NCBI GenBank assembly: GCA_026770585.1
Contig: MU647262.1
Location: 59,901-70,836 of the forward strand
Reading direction: 5' to 3'
DNA from: Baffinella frigidus
Lineage: Eukaryota; Cryptophyceae; Cryptomonadales; Baffinellaceae
DNA: 10,936 bases
This document shows, piece by piece, positions 5,602-10,936 of this stretch. The notes under the pieces are model-generated. The model did not search any database. It was not told the DNA's origin and worked only from the letters and a program-made list of their open reading frames with translations. The translations under genes were made by a program, and so were the position numbers. Each line of letters opens with the position of its first letter. Positions within the stretch are counted from its first letter, which is position 1.

Positions 5602-5706
5602 TATCCCGTAAGTGGCGAGTAGGCTCATACGCTCTACCGTATGGCCCTAGGACCTGCCTAGGACCTCTTGGTGGTCAAATTTGACCGCCTCGCCACTTGA
5701 GAGATA
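5602..5706 (+). mobile_element. TATCCC-family MITE, copy 5 (subtype B)
   Basis: 105 bp. Termini are TATCCCGTAAGTGGCG and CGCCACTTGAGAGATA. The right half is like copy 1: CCTCTTGGTGGTCAAATTTG then ACCGCC. The palindrome at 5670-5689 has a single mismatch. TA at both borders. Confidence 0.85.
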
Positions 5707-5730
5707 GCACTGGAACGTATTCTGGAGGAA

Positions 5731-5763
5731 GGCTGTGCTTTTCGAGGCTCGGAACGTGTGGCT
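5731..5763 (+). repeat. 33-bp direct repeat, copy 1
   Basis: GGCTGTGCTTTTCGAGGCTC then GGAACGTGTGGCT. The second copy is at 6082-6114 with a few mismatches, and there it runs directly into an R4 arm. A smaller direct repeat, ATGAGACCCCGCT, lies at 5766 and 5816. Confidence 0.7.
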
Positions 5764-5835
5764 AGATGAGACCCCGCTCCGAGGAACAGAGCCATGGAAC
5801 AACCTTCGCTGCCATATGAGACCCCGCTTAGGAGG

Positions 5836-5937
5836 AGAGAGGCCGCGCCGGCCCATGCCCAACCACGAGCGAGATCTAAGATACCATTCATTAGTCAACC
5901 ACCGAGGCCCGTCACCAGTCAGACCGAGGCTCACACT
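5836..5937 (+). repeat. dispersed repeat, copy 2 of 3
   Basis: Related to 1806-1906: GAGGCCGC near the start, TAAGATACCATTCATTAGTC in the middle and ACCGAGGCCCGTCACC with CAGACCGAGGCTCACA at the end. It ends exactly where ACAGGGG copy e begins. Confidence 0.6.
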
Positions 5938-6056
5938 ACAGGGGTACCTCGCGCATAAGAAACTGCCCCGCCCTAAAACCCTACAGTAGGACTATGCCTA
6001 GGGCCCTATGGTGGTCCTAGGGGGGGGGCGCTTTCTTATGAGCGAGGTACCCCTGT
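5938..6056 (-). mobile_element. ACAGGGG-family element, copy e, complete and compact
   Basis: 119 bp. The left terminus ACAGGGGTACCTCGCGCATA and the right terminus TATGAGCGAGGTACCCCTGT are inverted repeats, continuing into AAGAAACTGCC and GGCGCTTTCTT. Its reverse complement aligns with copies a and c throughout the core (CCACCATAGGGCCCTAGGCA and CCTACTGTAGGG). Flanks are TA on both sides, consistent with a TA target duplication and a terminus of CAGGGGTACC. Confidence 0.88.
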
Positions 6057-6081
6057 AAAGCGCTAGCGTCGCTCCGAGAAA

Positions 6082-6114
6082 GGCTGTGCATTTCGAGGGT
6101 CGGAACGTGTGGCT
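6082..6114 (+). repeat. 33-bp direct repeat, copy 2
   Basis: GGCTGTGCATTTCGAGGGTC then GGAACGTGTGGCT, the partner of 5731-5763. Confidence 0.7.
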
Positions 6115-6117
6115 TTT

Positions 6118-6176
6118 CTGCAGAACAAGTTCCGGTGTCCGCCTATGTTGGAAGCTTGAAGAACCTAAAGGACCTG
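6118..6176 (+). repeat. R4 repeat arm
   Basis: CAGAACAAGTTCCGGTGTCC, GCCTATGTTGGAAGC and GAACCTAAAGGACCT match the right arm of the R4 unit at 7250-7384. The inverted partner is at 6629-6676. Confidence 0.7.
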
Positions 6177-6207
6177 AAGAACGTGTGACTTGAGCCCAGC
6201 GTCGCTC

Positions 6208-6480
6208 CGCTCTCTCTCTCTCTCGCTCGCGCTCTTTCTCCTCTCTCTCTCTCGCTTTCTCTCCTTCTCTCTCGCTCTTTCTCCTTTCTCTCTCTGCTTC
6301 TCTCTCTCGTTCTCTCTCTCGTTCTCTCTCTCGCTCTCTCTCTCGCGTTCTCTCTTTCGTTCTCTCTTTCGTTCTCTCTCTCGCTCACTCGCGCGCTCTC
6401 TCTCTCTCTCGCTCTCTCGCTCTCTCTCATTCTCTCTCTCGTTCTCTCGTTCTCTCGTTCTCTCGCGCTCTCTCTCTCTC
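6208..6480. repeat. imperfect CT microsatellite
   Basis: About 270 bp of CTCTCT with CTCG, CTTT and GTTC interruptions. Frames open in both directions (Ser/Leu/Arg-rich on +, Arg/Glu-rich on -) only because the repeat lacks stops. Confidence 0.95.
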
Positions 6481-6524
6481 GGAGCAGGCGGGAGGGGCTG
6501 CCTCAACCGGTTCCCCTGCTCTCC

Positions 6525-6628
6525 TATCCCGTAAGTGCCCATAGGGTGAATATTCACCCTAACTCGCCTTAAGCAGGTCCTAGGGGCCTACGGTAGGGCG
6601 TGTGAGCCTACTCGCCACTTACGGGATA
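6525..6628 (-). mobile_element. TATCCC-family MITE, copy 6 (subtype A)
   Basis: 104 bp. Termini are TATCCCGTAAGTG and CGCCACTTACGGGATA. The palindrome at 6544-6559 is GGGTGAATATTCACCC, still perfect although it differs from copy 3 at one position on each arm. Directly right of the TA border lies GGTCCTTTAGG of an R4 arm, so the target was probably TAGGTCC. Confidence 0.9.
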
Positions 6629-6676
6629 GGTCCTTTAGGTTCTTCGAGCTCCCAACAAAGGCGGACACTGGAGGTG
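6629..6676 (-). repeat. R4 repeat arm, inverted
   Basis: GGTCCTTTAGGTTCTTCGAG, CTCCCAACAAAGGCGGACAC and TGGAGGTG, the partner of 6118-6176. Together they bracket the CT tract and MITE copy 6. Confidence 0.65.
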
Positions 6677-6872
6677 TGGGTATCTAGGCTCTAAGGGCAT
6701 CTAAGATCGCAAGGTTATGAGGACGTCGTCGTAGATTCACTTAAGCCTAGGAGGTGGTTCTGCAGGACGGCCCTGCTTCCTGGCGCGTGCGCACGATGCT
6801 TGGTGCTTTCTATCAAACTCAACATCGCCTGCTGTGAGCCTCAGTCGACTAGAGGCTCGCGACCTGGCCCAT

Positions 6873-6910
6873 GGCCGAGGCTCGCTACCTGTCTGACCCA
6901 GGCTCACAAC
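6873..6910 (+). repeat. dispersed repeat, copy 3 of 3 (partial)
   Basis: GGCCGAGGCTCGCTACCTGT then CTGACCCAGGCTCACAAC, related to the ends of 1806-1906 and 5836-5937. The neighbouring GACTAGAGGCTCGCGACC (6847-6864) may be a further degenerate unit. Confidence 0.5.
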
Positions 6911-6956
6911 TCCTACCCCTGGTGCAGACCACGTGCCACACACTTGGTGCGGAGAT

Positions 6957-7192
6957 AGAAAACAACGACGACCGTCCACCAACCCTCAGGGATTGATCAA
7001 ATCGACGATATCGATTTGAGATGCCTTCGGTCTTTTGAGCCATTTCCGTCGGAATCCGACGGAACTCCGGGGAGTTTCTTAACCTGAAAATGATTGATTT
7101 GAGCGCCCCGAAAACAACGACGACCATGCACCATGATCAAATCGACGGTCTCCACCATGATCAAATCGACCATCTTTGATCAAATCGACGAT
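6957..7192 (+). repeat. TGATCAAATCGAC motif cluster with partial duplication
   Basis: TGATCAAATCGAC occurs four times (6994, 7134, 7158, 7177). The first two are each preceded by GAAAACAACGACGACC (6957-6973 region and 7110-7126 region), so a unit of about 150 bp seems duplicated and the motif then amplified at 20-24 bp spacing. Between the copies lies a perfect hairpin, TTCCGTCGGA-A-TCCGACGGAA (7044-7064). Confidence 0.75.
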
Positions 7193-7249
7193 CTCCGGGA
7201 CCATGTTGCAGCTGGGTTGAGGCAGCCATCAACTGCGCAGTTTGGCTTT

Positions 7250-7384
7250 AGGTCCTTTAGGTTCCTTCAACTCCCACCATACGCGGACACCGGAACTGGT
7301 TCTGTAGAAATGCCTTCGGCCGCCACCGCCTGAACAAGTTCCGGTGTCCGCCTATGTTGGGAGCTCGAAGAACACCAAGGACCT
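7250..7384. mobile_element. R4 element, complete, long inverted termini
   Basis: About 135 bp made of two arms of roughly 53 bp: AGGTCCTTTAGGTTCC ... GCGGACACCGGAACTGG on the left, inverted on the right as AAGTTCCGGTGTCCGCC ... CACCAAGGACCT. The short centre is GC-rich (TTCGGCCGCCACC). In the other two pairs (5214/5529 and 6118/6629) the arms are in the opposite order, facing outward. Confidence 0.75.
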
Positions 7385-7785
7385 AGAGGGCATGGGGTAA
7401 TATCCCCAGACTCCCCCAGTGGCTAGGTGACGGGCCACTTTTGGGGAATTCCTCACACCACTTTGGGGGAAATTCCCACAAGAAACCGGATCGAGAACCT
7501 TGAGGGAGGTGTTACACGAGAATGCTAGAGGGGGCTATTTAAAACCGATGTGCTTTTAAAAGTGGGCATTTGTGTAGCAAGTTTCGTTGATTGGTCAAGT
7601 GACTCTGCAAAATTAGCACAGTCACGAGGTTAGAATACCCTATTCTGGTACAAATATTTACACCCCCACATGTAAATAGGATCCTCCACCATTTGTGAGG
7701 ACCGGGTCCGGGATGGGCCCGCCTCAGGGGAAAAGGACTCCAAGGGCGAGTCCTATATCGGGGGAAATGCTCCAGCAATCCTTGA
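7385..7785. other. unassigned intergenic sequence
   Basis: No gene is seen. There is a local direct duplication of CCACTTTTGGGGAATTCC (7431-7448) and CCACTTTGGGGGAAATTCCC (7459-7478), and a dyad TATTTACA/TGTAAATA near 7656-7679. Confidence 0.5.
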
Positions 7786-8172
7786 ACCCTTGGTTTAGGG
7801 TTAAGGGTTGAGGGTTGAGGATTCATGGTTTAGGGTTTAGGGTGTAGGTTGTAGGGTGAAGGGTGAAGGGTGTAGGGTGTGGGGTTTGGTGTGTAGGGTG
7901 TAGGGCGTAGGGTGTAGGGTGTAGGGTTCAGGGTGTAGGGTTTCGAGGATGAGGGTTAAGGGATGAGGAATGAGGAGTGAGGGTTTAGAGTTTGGGGTTT
8001 CGGGTTTAGGGTATAGGGTTTAGGGTTTAGGGTTTAGGGTTCAGGGTTTAGGGTTGAGGGATGAGGGTTGAGGATTGAGAGTGGGGGGTTGAGGGTTGAG
8101 GGTTGAGGGATGAGGGTTGAGGGTTGAGAATTTAGGGTTCGTGTTTTGGGGTTTAGGGTTCAGGCTTTAGAG
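7786..8172 (+). repeat. degenerate telomere-like array, G-rich on +
   Basis: Many units of 6-8 bp: GGTTTAGGG, GGGTTGAGGG, GGTGTAGGG and GGGTTCAGGG. The best stretch, near 8017-8040, contains several TTTAGGG in a row. Variant blocks (TGTAGGG, TTGAGGG) are locally homogenised, which suggests an interstitial, decaying array and not an active chromosome end. Confidence 0.9.
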
Positions 8173-8174
8173 CC

Positions 8175-8533
8175 GTTTTTTTGAGCGGACTGATCCAAAT
8201 AACCTGTACGAACGGTCATCTCAAGCCTGATTTTTTTTGATTTTTTTCTCAGGTTCCAGGCGGGGGGGAGGGGGGGGGAGGGTCAGTTGAGGTGCGGGGA
8301 GTGGGGGGGGCGCCATGCGGGGCGCCGTGGGCTGAAAATAAATGGGCAAAAAAAAATTAAAAAAAACTGTAAAGCAAAAAGACTTAAAATTGTAAGGGGC
8401 CCTTGCAATTTTAAATCTTTTTCAAAATCATTTCCGACCAGTTAGAGTTTTGGGCCTAAGGGAAATCCTAAGAATCTCCGGCCAGTTAGAATTTTTGAGA
8501 TGACCGTTGATCAGATCAGCCCGCTCAAAAAAC
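8175..8533. mobile_element. fold-back element between the telomere-like arrays
   Basis: The left arm (GTTTTTTTGAGCGGACTGAT ... AACGGTCATCTCAA, 8175-8224) is the inverse of the right arm (TTGAGATGACCGTT ... ATCAGCCCGCTCAAAAAAC, 8495-8533). The left arm has about 11 extra bases. Inside are a G-run region with quadruplex potential (8262-8310), a GC palindrome around GGCGCC, an A-rich tract, a hairpin TTAAAATTGTAAGGG-G-CCCTTGCAATTTTAA (8384-8414), and two direct copies of CCAGTTAGARTTTT. Confidence 0.7.
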
Positions 8534-8747
8534 TGGTTCCAAAGAGTTTAGGGTTGCTTCATGTGAGGACTAGCCTGGTTTTCGTTTCACTTTTTCCGCG
8601 GAAGGGCGAGGTAGTGAATGAATCCTTACGGTCCTAAATTCGCCTCGGGGAGAAAAGGTGTATGGCAGAGATGCACTACGCAGCTTCGTCCCAAGTGCAT
8701 CTCTACCCCAGTAGTGTCTTCTCGTGTTTCACTCTTGGAGCCGGCAA
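8534..8747. other. spacer with hairpin
   Basis: No gene is seen. A perfect 11-bp stem, AGAGATGCACT/AGTGCATCTCT (8667-8677 and 8694-8704), encloses a 16-nt loop. Its function is unknown. Confidence 0.55.
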
Positions 8748-9065
8748 CCCAAGACCCTAGACCCCTCAACCCTCAACCCCTTACCCCTAAACCCTAACCC
8801 CTAAACCCTAACCCCTAACCCCTAAACCCTTCACCCTAGACCCGAACCCATGAACCCCTTACCCCTAAATCCTAAACCCTAAACCCTAAACCTTAGACCC
8901 GAACCTCTGAACCCCTAACCCCTAACCCCTAAACCCTCGACCCTAGACCCTCGACCCGAGCCCCTGAACCGCTAACCGCTGACCGCTAACCCCTCAACTC
9001 CTCAACCCCTCAACCCCTCAACCCTAAACCCTAAACCATTAACCCTGAACCCTAAACCATGTAAC
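8748..9065 (-). repeat. degenerate telomere-like array, C-rich on +
   Basis: Units such as CCCTAAA, CCCCTAA, CCCTCAA and CCCTAGA, the complement type of the array at 7786-8172. The two arrays are therefore head-to-head, with the G-rich strands running toward each other. Confidence 0.9.
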
Positions 9066-9089
9066 TTAAAACGTTTTGGGAAAAGAGAT

Positions 9090-9182
9090 TGTGAGAGAGA
9101 GAGAGAGTGGGCGAGCGAGAGAGAGAGCGAGAGAGAGCGAGAAGGAAAGAGAGAGAGAGGGCGACAGAGAAAGCGAAAGACG
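9090..9182. repeat. GA microsatellite
   Basis: (GA)n with GCGA interruptions, the complement type of the CT tracts at 1-110 and 6208-6480. Confidence 0.93.
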
Positions 9183-9239
9183 ATAAAAAAACGTATGGGA
9201 CCGGGAGAGAAGCCACCGGTGACTTCGAGGAATCTGAGT

Positions 9240-9350
9240 TCCTTTAGGTCCTTTAGGTTTTAATTTCGCCCAACATATGCCAAAGACACGCCGTTCCGTA
9301 GAAGGGATCTGCAGAGAAAGCATTTTTGCTTTCGGATCGCGTTTAGCTCT
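9240..9350 (+). repeat. R3 repeat, uninterrupted
   Basis: TCCTTTAGGTCCTTTAGG, TTTTAATTTCGCCCAACATA, GACACGCCGTTCCGTAGAAG and the 40-bp block at 9311-9350 that is identical to 3000-3039. It is the reference for the MITE-interrupted copy at 2837-3039. Confidence 0.88.
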
Positions 9351-9404
9351 GTTAAATCGGTACCGAGGCGGGCCCGTCGCCCACCCCACTTTGACGCTCC
9401 GGAC

Positions 9405-9825
9405 CGTAACTTTTGAACCCCCTGGGCCCACTTCACTTTGCTCGACGGTTCTGGAATCCTCAGGGTGTCCTCTTTCAATCTCATCCGGACGAGTATTCGA
9501 GTCAAATACGATTTCTAGGACCTATCAACGAAAATTACTACACAATTGGTTCATAAAAGTAATAGTAAAACCTGGTGTGTAGTAAAATTCAAGATGGTAT
9601 TTGACTCAAATACTCGCCGCGATAAAATCCACTCATGAAACTTGGGGCATCGGGGACCCACAACATGCTCAAATGATTCAGTCAACTTTCCACGAACAAG
9701 GCATCTGTTGAGCATGTTCCCGTGTTTATTTGGGCCGGGTTGCTCGACTGGATTTGAAGAGGACACCGTGAGGATTCCAGAACCGTCGAGCAAAGTGAAG
9801 TGGCACCAGAGATTCAAAAGTTACG
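9405..9825. mobile_element. element with about 70-bp terminal inverted repeats
   Basis: The left arm 9405-9475 (CGTAACTTTTGAA ... CACTTCACTTTGCTCGACGG ... GGTGTCCTC) is inverted at 9755-9825 with about 10 mismatches. Three further inverted pairs lie inside: GAGTATTCGAGTCAAATAC (9491-9509) with GTATTTGACTCAAATACTC (9598-9616), TTACTACACA with TGTGTAGTAA, and ACATGCTCAA with TTGAGCATGT. The whole 421 bp is thus a chain of dyads with no coding capacity. It is MITE-like in plan; no flanking duplication is evident. It ends about 240 bp before the SAR1 start codon. Confidence 0.8.
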
Positions 9826-10065
9826 ACACACATGTTATTCTTGTGTAAAGCACAGCCTTTTTAGGTTGCTCAATGTGCAAAATGGCTCCAACCAATTTAC
9901 CCCCCGAAAGTTCGGGCAAATTAGTTGGCTAATCAAGAATCGTGGTGACGGCTTGAAAACGACTTGCGTTTCCGCTCAGGCCAGCGAGCGGACGGGCGTG
10001 CTTCATCAACGGAGCGCACGCGCGGAGCATAGAGTCGCGTCGGGGAGCCACACGGCACAGCGAGG
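9826..10065 (+). promoter_or_regulatory. SAR1 upstream region and 5' leader
   Basis: Between the inverted-repeat element and the ATG. A hairpin at 9888-9928 pairs CCAACCAATTTACCCC with GGGCAAATTAGTTGG around CGAAAGTTCG, and its left arm contains CCAAT. There is no TATA box. GC content rises sharply after about 9960, which would fit a leader. Regulatory role is inference from position. Confidence 0.35.
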
Positions 10066-10783
10066 ATGTTTCTCATGAACTGGTTTTCGGGGATTTTGAA
10101 CTGGCTGGGCCTTGGGAACAAGCGGGCCAAGATTCTCTTCCTGGGGCTGGACAATGCGGGCAAGACCACGCTGCTCCACATGCTCAAGGAGAAGAAGGTT
10201 GCTCAGCTCGAGCCGACTCAGCACCCTCACGACGAGGAGCTCACGATGGGCAAGCTCAAATTCAGGTGCGCACGGAGTTGCGACCCACCTCTGACCACAA
10301 CTTTGCGCAAAATGCCTGGTCGCAATTCGCTGCCACGAGGGTGCGCGAGGAAGGGCGGTGCGCGGAGCTTGTGCCTGATGTTGGTCTGTGCTGCGCAGGG
10401 TGCACGATCTGGGAGGGCACGACGTGGCGCGCGAGCTGTGGGCGGAGTATTTCACGGCTGTGAACGCGATTGTCTACCTCGTGGATTGCAACGACCGGGA
10501 TCGGTTCGCGGAGGCCAAGGAGGAGCTCGACAAGCTGCTAAACAACGACCAATTGGCGGGGATCCCCTTCCTGGTGCTCGGCAACAAGATTGACATGCAG
10601 CGCGCGGCATCCGAGGCCGAGCTCCGCCAGGCGCTGGGGCTCCAGCCGTACCTGACGGGCAAGGGGGGGAAGCGCAGCGACCTCCCCAAGGGCATGCGGC
10701 CAATGGAGCTCTTCATGGTGTCCGTTGTCAAGCGCATGGGGTACAGGGAGGGCTTCCAGTGGGTCGCCCAGTACATCGACTAG
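10066..10783 (+). CDS. SAR1: SAR1-type small GTPase (COPII coat initiation), two exons
   Basis: Exons 10066-10265 and 10399-10783 join to 194 residues, the usual SAR1 length. In the family, SAR1-GTP inserts an amphipathic N-terminal helix into the ER membrane and recruits Sec23/24 to start COPII vesicles; Sec12 is the exchange factor and Sec23 the GTPase activator. Visible here: a hydrophobic N-terminus ([17 protein letters not shown], 1-17) without the glycine-2 of myristoylated Arf proteins; P-loop GLDNAGKT (27-34); switch [11 protein letters not shown] with Thr51; G3 DLGGH (70-74), whose His74 is the SAR1 counterpart of Arf glutamine; G4 NKID (129-132); SVV (175-177) at the G5 position; and the C-terminal [14 protein letters not shown]. 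Val68-His69 stand before DLGG, where most family members have a residue followed by Phe. ATG 10066 has A at -3; Met4 is a less likely start because the hydrophobic end begins at residue 1. Codons are strongly GC-ending. Confidence 0.95.
10266..10398 (+). other. SAR1: SAR1 intron, phase 2, GT-AG
   Basis: 133 bp from GTGCGC to GCTGCGCAG. Removing it restores the SAR1 reading from KLKFR directly to VHDLGGH; reading through loses the family match. It splits codon 67 (AG|G), just before the G3 motif. GC-rich, with no repeat element inside. Confidence 0.93.
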
Positions 10784-10872
10784 TCCTCTCCTCGGAGGCG
10801 AGCAGGGGCCCTGCACGCGATCCGCACCTTCAACCACAAATGCGAGCAAATGAACCGCGGCTTACAAAACGC

Positions 10873-10873
<1 letters not shown>
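10784..10873 (+). other. SAR1 3' flank
   Basis: About 90 bp after the TAG. No AATAAA is present. CTCCTCGGAGGCGAG gives a weak dyad. The transcript end cannot be placed. Confidence 0.4.

Positions 10874-10936
<63 letters not shown>
10874..10936. repeat. 63-base poly-C run at the window end
   Basis: Uninterrupted C to the last base. Since the window starts in a microsatellite and ends here, both edges may be assembly limits. A real homopolymer, or a sequencing or assembly artefact, are both possible. Confidence 0.95.

Noticed and set aside
6143-6557. Arg/Glu/Ser-rich open frames on the minus strand and Ser/Leu/Arg-rich on the plus strand
   Set aside because: They are translations of the CT microsatellite, open only because the repeat contains no stop codons.
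9066-9817. Open frames on both strands across the GA tract, R3 and the 9405-9825 element
   Set aside because: Similar peptides (for example VFESNTI) arise twice only because of the inverted arms; no coding character.
10066-10593. Read-through frame from the SAR1 ATG into the intron
   Set aside because: It loses the SAR1 sequence after residue 67, while splicing 10266-10398 restores it exactly.
1-10936. CRISPR arrays, rRNA genes, bacterial operons or riboswitches
   Set aside because: No regularly spaced identical repeats with unique spacers and no recognisable RNA cores; the intron and repeat types are eukaryotic.

Overview
The window looks like nuclear DNA of a microbial eukaryote, probably an alga or other protist. 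The evidence is a SAR1-type GTPase gene with a GT-AG intron, GC-rich codon use in the two convincing coding regions, degenerate TTTAGGG-type telomere-like arrays, long CT/GA microsatellites, and a dense population of short non-autonomous inverted-repeat elements. The lineage cannot be fixed from this sequence. TTTAGGG-like repeats occur in green algae and plants, and also in dinoflagellates, cryptophytes and some other groups.

Layout. 1-110 is a CT microsatellite. 113-1618 is non-coding and holds one complete MITE-like element (725-902, TA flanks) and a nested inverted repeat (990-1344). 1620-3040 is a pile-up of short elements. 3036-3215 is a short protein-like open frame of unknown origin. 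3705-4553 encodes a probable 282-residue Ser/Pro-rich protein of unknown function. 4583-7384 is a second pile-up of short elements, some nested, with a 270-bp CT tract. 7786-9065 is a head-to-head pair of telomere-like arrays around a fold-back element. 9405-9825 is an element with about 70-bp terminal inverted repeats. 10066-10783 is the SAR1 gene in two exons. The window ends in 63 consecutive C.

The most interesting signal is the repeat system. One family (here TATCCC, six copies, about 104-111 bp) sits at TA dinucleotides, and empty related sites inside this same window support a TA target duplication. A second family (here ACAGGGG, about 119-172 bp when complete) has quite different termini but carries a recognisably related core, built from CCTAGG and a CTAC-N-GTAG dyad. 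Inside the TATCCC family a dyad is retained although its sequence differs between copies, including changes on both arms.

No transposase, CRISPR array, rRNA or credible tRNA was seen. The only well-supported cellular function is SAR1, a COPII coat GTPase of ER export. Nothing links it functionally to the 3705-4553 gene, and the other elements look like genomic parasites or structural DNA.
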